The notes under the pieces are model-generated. The model was given only the letters and a program-made list of their open reading frames with translations, did no database searches and was not told the origin of the DNA. DNA of 64,000 nucleotides, taken from positions 20,195,501-20,259,500 of the forward strand of contig JAZHRO010000054.1 of the NCBI GenBank assembly GCA_037157565.1, given 5' to 3'. Of this stretch, positions 23,966-32,900 are shown piece by piece. Both the position numbers and the translations under genes were made by a program. Numbering within the stretch: the stretch's first letter is position 1; each line of letters opens with the position of its first letter. The stretch comes from Thalassia testudinum. Taxonomy: Eukaryota; Streptophyta; Magnoliopsida; Alismatales; Hydrocharitaceae.

Positions 23966-24361
23966 AGCCCTAATTTGATTTTCTAAGTTATCTACTGAAA
24001 ACCTAAGTATCCTAGGGTTTGTGCAAGTGTTCCTAGGACTACTATTAGGGTATTTTGAGGCTCTTTAACAAGAATTTAAGAAATAAAATAAAGTGCAATA
24101 AAAGAAACAAAATATAAAGTACAATAGAAAGGAAACCTATCCTATTCTTCATCTCTTTCCTTCTTCAAGCTTTCGCTCCTTGCGAAGCTCTTTCGCCTTT
24201 GTCAAGCTCCTCTAATCCGCCATGGATGCGAGCTCGAACTCCGTCTAAACACCTGTCTCCATTTGCAATTTGACTTGAAAACTAGGACTCAAAAGCAAAT
24301 GTTAATAGACACGTGTTTTGTTATCATCAAAATAAACGATCATGGTCCTCTAGCACCAACA

Positions 24362-25161
24362 TAATTCAGCTATGTAGAGGTTTGGATTTATGCAATCCAC
24401 ATTAGATCACTCAGTTTTCATGAGACATACGCAGGTTGGGTCCAATATTCTGATTGTGTATGCTGATGATATATTATTGACATGGAGTGATACCAATGGC
24501 CTAGAAGAGACGAAAAGCTTCTTGCATTCACTATTTGTAACAAAGGACTTGGGGTTGATAAGTTATTTTCTTAGCATTGGGATGCACCATATGGATGGAG
24601 GCTTGGTTCTCTTACAGAGGAAGTATGTGCTTGGTTGCAAACTGACTGAGATGCCTCTAGATCCTATGTTTCATTTGGTAGACATTGACAGTCTTGTGTT
24701 AGAAGATGTTACTAAATATAAAGCTATGGTGGGTAAGCTGCTATATATTACTATGACGAGACTAGACGTATCTTATGTCGTGGGAAGGCTAAGTCAATTT
24801 ATGTGGAAATCTAGAGAAATAAACTAGCAAGGTGTTTGTCAAGTGTTGAGATATTTGAAGAGTTCACTAAGAAAAGGGCTATTTTATCAAAGGCATGGCC
24901 ATCTAGATGTCTGTGGATACTTAGATGCGGATTATGTAGGTGCGCATGAGGATAGGAGATTTACTATAAGGTATTGACCTATGTTGATAGAAATCTTGTC
25001 ACATGGTGTAGCAAGAAATAGATATGATATCCAGGTATAGTGCATAATCAGAATACAGGGCAATAGCTCATACTACTTGTGAACTTTTCTAGATTAAATT
25101 TATTTTGAAAGACTTTGGTGTGAAAGTTTATGGTCTTATGCTTATGTATTGTGATAACAAG
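24362..25161 (+). pseudogene. Copia reverse transcriptase C-terminus and RNase H start, decayed
   Basis: Continues the RT cut at 10670. Catalytic box VYADDILL lies at about 24460, followed by LGLISYFLSIGM (about 24550), KYKAMVGKLLYITMTRLDVSY (about 24716) and LRYLKSSLRKGLFY (about 24845), then RNase H DADYVG (about 24925). Stops and frameshifts occur from 24825 on. It ends at acaag (25157-25161), the TSD of the solo LTR that follows. Confidence 0.85.
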
Positions 25162-25608
25162 TGATTGCGTAGCAATCATAGGTCTTAATTGACCTAAATT
25201 AGGGTAGGACTTAGCATAAGTTAGGGTTATTCATTCATCCATACGCATTATCTGCATTTTTACTGCTTTCCTTTAGCTATGCATAAAATAATGTTATAAT
25301 GTGTTGATTAAGTGCATTATGTCGATTGCAGGGAATTAGCTGATCAGGAGCTGGATCTGAAGCTGGATCAGGAATAACAGGAGTTGTAGCAGAGCTGGGG
25401 CAGAAGGCCCAGTTTAGATGTAGGAATAATAATGTAAGGGGGTTAAAGGTTTTCTATTCTATTAAGTAGAAATAAAACAGTAAAATGTGAAGAGCTTAGG
25501 TCCATCCTAGCCCTAGGATAGCCTAGAGACTTCCCCAAGCCTTAGCCACCCTTAGATTAGGTCACAACACCCTAGGAAGCCCTACAACCCTAGTTCCAAC
25601 CCTTCTCT

Positions 25609-25839
25609 GGACGTCCAGATAAGTTTTAAGACGTCCAGGCCCCTTAGCCAACTCCCGCACACTTCAAACCCACTTCTGCAGTGTTATTGGACATCCAGAC
25701 ACTTTGTCAGACGTCCAATTTCTGCAGAATACCCAAAACAGAACCCGAAATCCTTCCTGACTCTGATTAGACGTCCAGACAACAAGTCTGGACTTCTGAT
25801 TTTTGAGTATAAGACGTCTGATTATATAATTAGACGTCT
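25609..25839. repeat. Phased palindrome pairs in the 25-27 kb solo LTR
   Basis: Pairs at 25609/25629, 25689/25709 and 25812/25832, all exactly 20 bp, plus 25769/25790 (21 bp). Variants are GGACGTCC and AGACGTCC as well as AGACGTCT. The host LTR shows no other obvious similarity to the Sirevirus or chromovirus LTRs. Confidence 0.85.
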
Positions 25840-26532
25840 GATACTGCTCTCCAATTCCTGTTTTGAGATTTAAGCCTTGATCTTGGATCTCTAGGTCCCT
25901 AAACCCAATTCCAACCTCATAGGAACCTAAATTAAGGTGCCCTAACCCTAGTACATCACCTATAAACCTCCCTAAGGACCTAATTAGGTCCTCACTAAAC
26001 CTAATTGACTTGGATCTTAGTCAATTCCATCAGCCTATTCAATTGGACTCATTGAGTCCAATTGAGCCCTGATCTCAGCACACACTGTCCAATTGGACTC
26101 AGTGAGAGTCCAATTGACCTAGACCTGACTTAATTGAGTTGTTTTACTCTCAATTAAGTTTCCACACACCCAATTAAACTTGTATTAAGTTTAATTGCAC
26201 TTTACCTTAGTGAATTAGGGTTTATAACCCTAATTTGAGACCTACCTTGACCTAAACCCACTAGAACCTAACCTAATCAACCTAGCCACCTAAGTTTCGA
26301 CCCACACACACCATCCACACGAAAATATCTAGCCTAGAGTTCTCTAGAACTCTCTACCATGTGTGGTTGCCTTGGTTGCCAAAAATAGCAACCAAGAGCC
26401 ATTCAATTTTTAGATCCACATTTGGTGGATCTAAAAACCACCATCCACCCTCTCTCTCTCACTCTCCCACGAGCTCCCACCATAGGCCTCTCTAGAGAAT
26501 TCCATAATTCTCTAGAGAGCTTCCATTGGGTC

Positions 26533-26540
26533 TATAAAAA
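26533..26540 (+). promoter_or_regulatory. TATA box in the 25-27 kb solo LTR
   Basis: TATAAAAA in a clean context, 1.37 kb into the LTR and about 700-900 bp downstream of the palindrome pairs. Confidence 0.5.
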
Positions 26541-27300
26541 GACCCCATGGGTGGCTATTGGCACCCATTCACTCCCTTGGCAATTGCTCTCCATTGGTGC
26601 CATTCACGCCACCTCCACTCAGCCACTCACTCCACCTCCACGAGCTCACTACCACCACCATGGAGTACACCATGTCGGGATGCTGGATCAACCCTACCTC
26701 TCTCCAAGGGTCGACCTAAGCTACATTGGCCGCCCCTCATTCTCCTCTCGACCACTCCAAGGCCATCGGGGACCACCCCTGAATGCCCTCTATTCTTTTA
26801 GCTCTAGATCATGCTCTTCATAATTTTTATTGCTTTCATTTACTGCTTAGTAGAGTAGTCTTACTTCTCCCCCAATGATGCATGCGAAATCCCCCCGTTG
26901 ATTCTTGTATGCAATCGTTTTCTGGTAGTTAGATTTAATTTTAAGCATTCATGTATAAGCTTTCCTCTAGATTTCCTTGTGCAACAACTCTCCCATGATG
27001 AATGAAATTTCATTTTATATCTATATATATATCTTTTATGTGTTTGAAATCACCATGGGCTGAATGATTATTTTATTTGCGTGATTTAAGTGCCTGTTCT
27101 TTAACCGCCTATATATTGCGCACCAGAATATTAAGTAGAGCGGCTTTAAGATCGATTTCAAAAACAAAAACAACGCCTCCCAGAGACGAACGACCGGGAC
27201 TCAAAGTCTCGTTATTTTCAAAACAATATCTTTGTTGGATCGTATTTCACAACTATACTATGACGTTTTTATCAAAAATGCCACCTGTGACTCTCCAACA

Positions 27301-27532
27301 ACAAGGCAGTTACTTTCCTTGCTAATAATCCAACCTTTCATGAGAAGAGTAAGCACATGGAACTTGATTATCATTTTATCCAAGATGCAGTGATAACAGG
27401 GAAGATTATCGGTGAGGATTAGATTGCTAATGTTTTTACTAAGGCCCTAACACAGAAGTGGTTAGAGTACTTGTGCTCCAAGTTGAGCATGCCCAATGTC
27501 TGTGCTTCAGTTTTAGGGGTACTGTTGAGAGA
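27301..27532 (+). pseudogene. Copia RNase H C-terminus and polypurine tract
   Basis: Final piece of the copia pol: NNPTFHEKSKHMELDYHFI-like reading at about 27325-27385, then the tail with FTKAL (about 27435) and a short stop-terminated end. The purine-rich ttttaggggtac stands immediately before the LTR start at 27533. Confidence 0.75.
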
Positions 27533-27650
27533 TAAGGTATTATTATTATTTTTGTAATTTTTATGTCTTACGTGAAGTTGATTGTATTTTACCCCAAGGA
27601 GTCTCACATTAAGGGTTGCCCAATAAAGTTTACGCTCTCATTTCCCAACA
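27533..27650 (+). repeat. Probable 3' LTR of the degenerate copia element
   Basis: Starts TGTTGAGAGATAAGG directly after the polypurine tract. The first plausible CA end is cccaaca at 27650, giving 118 bp, similar in size to the short LTRs of the intron copia element (104-126 bp). The 5' LTR is outside the window, so the right end is a guess. Confidence 0.5.
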
Positions 27651-28600
27651 TATAAGAAGTTACATAACACCATAATTTGCATTAGATGATTCCTTATTGT
27701 CAATAAATTGTTCTTTAGAGTGAAATCCATTGATTGTTGAGTGGAAACTAATGAAGATGTAAAATGTGAACGATGACTTCTACTGTAACACAAAAGCAAC
27801 CTTTATAGTTTATTGAGTAGGAATAAACCCCAAGAAATTAACTAAAATACTTAAGTTGAAGTTGTTGTGTAATGATCTAGATCAGTAAGTTATTCAATTT
27901 TCTCACTAAAAATCTTGATGCTCTCATCTAAGTTGATATAGTTAATCAATTAATCTATTACAAAGTGATGCATGACTTTAAAGATGGCTTACATAGACTA
28001 TAAAGATAGCTCTTACTATCATTTTTATAGCATAATATTTATCCTTATACAACACTTAGATCCTATGTCTTTAATTAGTTATAACTTTGATTTCATTTAT
28101 AATGAATGGAGTTTATTTGAGAAAGAGCAACTACCTTCTATAACTTATTAAGCATTGATAGATGAACCTTCTAGCGTCAACCTGAAATGCTTAGACTCAA
28201 ATTCTTGTATAGTAATTTACATTCTTTATAACCCATTCTTCACTTCTATGAGCTTCAAAATCTAAAATGATGCTAAGTACAGTCACAACATCCATCATCA
28301 TAGAACTCTATTGATCAAACCAGTAAGCACATGGTAGAGGTGGTCATTGATGGACAATAAACCCTATGTAAGTGGGTAGCAGAACCTCTCCGTCATATCA
28401 TCATCAAAAGGACAAACATGTAGTCACAATAAACCCTACGCTAATCTTTGGGTGAAAGAAGTCCTTATTCCTTCTCGTGACCTAAGCCAAGTAGAGGACA
28501 AATCAGAAGATCGAGTATCTAAATCAGGCCTGTCATTCAAATTGGCCCCCTTTTTTTTAATTTTCCTGAGAATGGTAAGTATTTAATATTTACTAATTTT
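27651..28600. other. AT-rich non-coding DNA
   Basis: No gene, retroelement domain or RNA gene is recognised in either strand of this stretch. Confidence 0.5.
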
Positions 28601-29290
28601 TATCCTGATTGTGGAAGGAAAAAAAATCAAAATCATATCATAATTTTACTATCTTTTGAAATAGTGTCACCTTATCAAATAAATAAATTAATTAAATATA
28701 TCGATATATTTTAATTTTTAATTGATATATTTTAATTTTTTTATTAAAATATATCAGATAAAAATTAAAATACACTATTGATATTTGAAATGATATTTTT
28801 TAATTAAAAAATAAAGTAATATCCCCACTTAATAAATTAAATATATCGATGTATTTTAATTTTTTACCGAAATATATTAAATTAAAACTCTACAATGGTA
28901 TTTTTTTTATCAAAAAAAATAAAGAAACATCCTCGCTCTATATATTAAATGCATCGATGTATTTTAACATTTCATATAGAAATCTAAATAACGGCATTTT
29001 TTTGTAAAAAAATAAAGAAACACTCCACTCAATAAATTAAATACATCGATGTATTTTAAATTTTAATTAGTATATTTTAACATAATGGATATAAATATAA
29101 ATAATGGTATTTTTTTGTCAAAAAATAAAAAAATATCTCTACTCGATAAATTAAATATATCGATGTATTTTAATTTTTAATTAATATATTTTAATTTCTC
29201 ACAAGAATATACTGGACAAAATTTTAAATATAATGTTCTATCTATCAAAATACATCCATACAGAATTAAAATATATCAATTAAAAAATAA
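28600..29290. repeat. AT-rich irregular tandem repeat with ATCGATGTATTTTA cores
   Basis: The core taaa-at(a/g)(t/c)ATCGAT(g/a)TATTTTA recurs with ATCGAT at 28700, 28845, 28953, 29045 and 29159 (spacing 145, 108, 92, 114 bp). Units also share ggtattttttt(g)tcaaaaaataaa blocks and secondary atatattttaatt copies. It lies about 430 bp upstream of the bL32 coding start. Confidence 0.65.
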
Positions 29291-29302
29291 AGTGCAATGC
29301 AT

Positions 29303-29327
29303 GAGAGAGAGAGAGAGAGAGAGAGAG
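29303..29327 (+). repeat. (GA)n microsatellite
   Basis: Twelve or so uninterrupted GA units in the region upstream of the bL32 gene. Confidence 0.95.
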
Positions 29328-29660
29328 GCTGCTGGATCAAAGAAATAAAAAATAGGAAATCAGATACAAATTAAAGATTAGACAGATGTACTCTAGAGTA
29401 GATGTCGGTAAATATTTTAGTAGACAGATTGACATCTCTCTGGACAACGGCCCCCTTCCTTCAGATTACGCAAATTGCATTAGATGTGTTGGGCCTCCGG
29501 CCCGCAATACAAGCGAATTCGTCTTCACCCAACGGAACGTATTACCATCTTCTCCCCCCACTCCCGCAAGTCCCTAACCCGTGACACTGCTCTCATCTCA
29601 TCTCCACTTCCCGCTTCCGCCGCCACCGGCAGCCTCGCAATCGAAGGGGGCGGCAATACC

Positions 29661-29700
29661 GATCGATCGATCGATCGAACGAACGAACGAACGAACGAGA
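29661..29700 (+). repeat. (GATC)n/(GAAC)n microsatellite
   Basis: Four or five gatc units followed by five gaac units, 18 bp before the first in-frame ATG of the bL32 gene, so probably in its 5' UTR. Confidence 0.9.
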
Positions 29701-29718
29701 GAGGCACATAGCGCACAT

Positions 29719-29979
29719 ATGTTTCCTTCGGCGTTGCAAAGGAAGGCGTGCGGCGGCATGGCGGCCTTGGCGCGGAGCCGCCTCCTCCCACAAGCGCGCT
29801 GCCTGACGGGTCCCGCGGTGGCACTCCCGTGCCCTCCCCTCCCTTCTGGTTGCAACTTGATCTTTCCACTTTCCCCTTCCCCTTCCCGGCCCACGCCTCC
29901 GGCGGAGGTCCATCTGCAGATCCCTCGTCCCTTCCCCTTCGTTGGCTCCATGGAGCTTATGGCCGTCCCCAAGAAGAAG
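29719..29979 (+). CDS. bL32m exon 1 (presequence, start of bL32 domain)
   Basis: Ends ...MAVPKKK on a codon boundary before GTACGG. The exon is GC-rich, while the following intron is AT-rich. Confidence 0.85.
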
Positions 29980-32900
29980 GTACGGGATGCTCATTTTTGC
30001 GACTATAGGTTTTTCCTCGTCATGGTCGTGTCCTGTCGGTTTGAAATGTGGTTGTTGGACTTCGTGGATCACTTTTCTTTCCAATGAGATACTGCAAATG
30101 CTTAGCACCTTATGATTTTTCTGACTTTTTTTATGTGTAATAATACAATACGTTCTTCATATGATCTTCATAAGAAGATTTATAGTGAAATTTGTCCGAA
30201 ATACAATTTCGTTTTAGAATGGGCATTCTGAATTGAAATAGGAAAGAGTGATAGGATTTTTTTTTTTTTGGGTTACAATATATAGATGGCGAATACAAGG
30301 ATTCCTCATTTTCTGGATTTCTTGGACTGATTCCATTAGCGTAGGAATGCCTACTAAAAACTGAGACAAAAGTTTGAAATGGGGCCATGTAGATTTGTGG
30401 TGACTTAAAAACTGGACTGATTCTTGTAGTAAACTTTCTCAAATATATATTTGAAGATAAGACATATTAGATCAGGTGGGAGTTGTCCCCAAACTTGTTG
30501 AAGAAATCGGCCTCTATATTCAAGACTAGATATATTTTCCTCAAGGATACAGAGCTGAGGAGGTGCATTGTGTAGATGGCCCCCTCCACTATCTGACCAG
30601 ATGAAAAGTCTCGGCAATGGGAAATATGGAGAATAGAATGAATTCTTGGGGACGAAGAGAAGAACCTTTTCCTGTTTCTAAAGCCTTCATTTTACATGTG
30701 GGCTTTGTCTCCCAACATGCCCATCTAGATGTTAAAGCCACTGGCTGGCTATCTGGGAAGTGAGAATGGATTGTTTTTGATTGGAAATTCTAGTTATAAG
30801 AAATGTTACTTAAGTTAAAATCTGTTGGAACTTATAAAATTTCCAACATTCCTCCACTGTTGTAATTGAAATAGACAAAATTCATAACCGACATAAACGT
30901 TAATCAAAGAAATAAATGATAAAAGATCAAATGAAGCAATTGATTGTACATCTTATGTGCATTAGATGGAGATAAGGGTGAGTATTGGGCGGGGCCATGC
31001 TGCAGAATCCCTTTTAACTATGTGTGGCTGCAGGCTAGGCCAAGGCCTGACCGTTTCAGATTTTCCAAGCTCAAACCTGAACCTGGCTTCAAATAAATGG
31101 GTTCGGGATGGGCCAACCCATTTGACACGTCTGGATTTCAGCCTGCATTCTTTTTGTTCTTTTTCTTCTTCCTTCTCTCTCTTGACATGGTTTTAAAATT
31201 AAACATCATGACAAATAAATGCTGGCGATAGTTATAAGTAAAATGCATGCATGCCTGTCTAGGGTTCTCGTGACAGCCCATGACACCTGAGATCTAAACA
31301 TTGTGGAGTGAGACTGTCAATATTGTATGGGTACGCATTACTTGCATAGTTGCTTTTGCAGTGCCAGGGTCATTGTTTTGATCAAAGTAATGCATGCAAG
31401 CAGAGAGGGATACCCAAGGGACATTGATATATTAAGTTTGCTGCACCTGCTATGGTAGAGGGAATTCTTTAGGCATTGGATATCCAGCTGATGCAAAGTG
31501 TTGAGCAATTGTTCAAATTGAAGTGGGTACACTTGAAACAGGAGAAAAATATGAAAGTGGGGTTGATTATTCCATACAGATTCAGTATTTGGGTGGAGTT
31601 ATTACTGAAATGATATTGTTAAGAAACATTTAGTTCTTATTGTTCTTTTCTCATAGGTGCTGGATTTGTAACTTTAACTTACAAAGTTATAGGACACCCA
31701 CTCATGAGATAAGCACCTGTGATAAGGATTCGATGCACGTTTGGAATATTATTAGTATATTACTACACAACAACCTAGATTCCTGCTTAATCCCATAGTT
31801 TAATTGGGTCTGTAGGCTAGGCCATGTGTAGGACTCTGTTGGCATGATCCTGGCCTCATTTATTAAATGGGACAAAAATATTTGCTTAGGTTTGGCCCAA
31901 TACAATTGTGGGCTTGGGCCAAGATTTGTGCCAGGTCCAGCTAGCTTGGTTTGATGATTTGCCCCGGTTTGATGGTGTCTTTCATATTGAACCTTTACTT
32001 AGTGTAACCTAGTGGATTACACCACAAGGACTTTTCACCATGCTTGAATTCAAGTCATACACACAATAAGAAGAATTCAATGCTTCTCAGTGAAGCACAT
32101 TATGACATTGCACTGGCATCAAGTTAACTTGTGCCAACATCAAAAAAGGAAAAAATCTGCTGCTATGACAATTCCGCTACCATGCTTCTTATCAGTGAAT
32201 CTCCGAGGGTGAATTGCAATTAAAGTGCTATCATCATGGAGATGGAGTTACACTCCTAAAGACTAAACCAGTGCCTTGTCTTGTATGGCCTTCGAGTTCC
32301 TTTTATTCATTTCATTGTCCATTCAACTGCAATAGGTCCATTCAGTTGATGGTGTTCTGACAAGCACCTTTCTTAATCATTGATTTGGGATGCCTTTTGT
32401 TTTTCTTTTCTCATATGCAAGGGACATCATCCTTGTAGACAAGTTACATCTGATACAAATATGCCCCGATATAATGTTGCTATTCAAAATCTCTCTCTCC
32501 ACTCAACCATGAACATTACATTATAAAATAAAAAAAACTAAATTTGGGCAACAGAAGTAAGTTAAATATTGGGTTTTGGAATCACTTAGTAACTAATCCT
32601 TAGGTCAAGCAAGCAATGATGCTTAAGGATTTCAAGCTTGCATTCCATTTTCTACCTTAAAGGTAAAAAATAACAGAAGTCCACTATTTAAGGGTCTCAA
32701 CATTTTGCATCATAAATTATAAAGCAATATACATTCCTTTTCAAAAAAACAAAGGCAATATACATTTCAAATTTAATAAAAAACATCTCAACAGGGAATA
32801 TAAAGTTGGCTAAATATCCTCACATTTTCGTACAAGGCACTTGGATTTAAATCTGCCATTTATCCTTAATAAAATTATCTTTGTTGAAAAGAACATCTTG

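Larger units (their letters stand above)
10671..24361 (-). mobile_element. Sirevirus-like Ty1/copia element lacking pol
   Basis: Bounded by TSD taatt at 10666-10670 and 24362-24366. LTRs are 10671-12395 and 19824-24361 (the latter about 1.74 kb once a nested solo LTR is removed) and run TG...CA. On the minus strand the order is 5' LTR, PBS at 19821-19810, gag (19769 downwards), then a cluster of polypurine tracts beside the 3' LTR. No protease, integrase, RT or RNase H is present in the 2.1 kb of own internal sequence (12396-12860 and 18171-19823). The multiple polypurine tracts and a gag with a zinc knuckle and a coiled-coil tail are Sirevirus hallmarks. It was either mobilised in trans or lost pol by deletion before the W1 insertion. 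Confidence 0.85.
19824..24361 (-). repeat. 5' LTR of the Sirevirus-like element, interrupted
   Basis: Homologous to 10671-12395. The sequence breaks at 20452 and resumes at 23248, with the 2795-bp Athila-like solo LTR in between. Without the insert it is about 1738 bp. The palindrome array (23412-23965) and TATA box (23291-23300) are retained. Ends CACCAACA, followed by TSD taatt. Confidence 0.9.
25162..27300 (+). mobile_element. Solo LTR, probably Ty3/gypsy Athila/Tat type (2139 bp)
   Basis: Plus strand TGATTGCGTAGCAATCA...CTCTCCAACA, with perfect TSD acaag (25157-25161, 27301-27305). Nothing inside codes for retroelement proteins, and the ORF at 26422-26823 has no family. The terminal hairpin TGATTGC-gta-GCAATCA parallels the Athila LTR start, which suggests the lineage and + orientation; this is inference. 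It contains palindrome pairs at 25609-25839 and a TATA box at 26533. Confidence 0.8.
9153..27650 (+). mobile_element. Degenerate Ty1/copia element broken by nested insertions
   Basis: Three colinear pieces of one copia pol lie at 9153-10670, 24362-25161 and 27301-27532, followed by a 3' LTR. Each junction is explained by an insertion with a perfect TSD (taatt, acaag), so joining the pieces by coordinate gives the expected order integrase, RT, RNase H. The 5' LTR, gag, protease and the start of integrase lie left of the window, beyond the Athila insertion. Numerous stops and frameshifts show long decay; this is the oldest mobile layer visible in the left third. Confidence 0.8.

Noticed and set aside
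26422..26823. 134-residue ORF as a candidate gene
   Set aside because: It lies in a TSD-bounded solo LTR just upstream of and across its TATA box; no domain.
30828..30853. TGTTGGAA...TTCCAACA inverted repeat resembling LTR ends
   Set aside because: Only about 26 bp overall, no interior, no TSD; a small hairpin by chance or a footprint too short to interpret.
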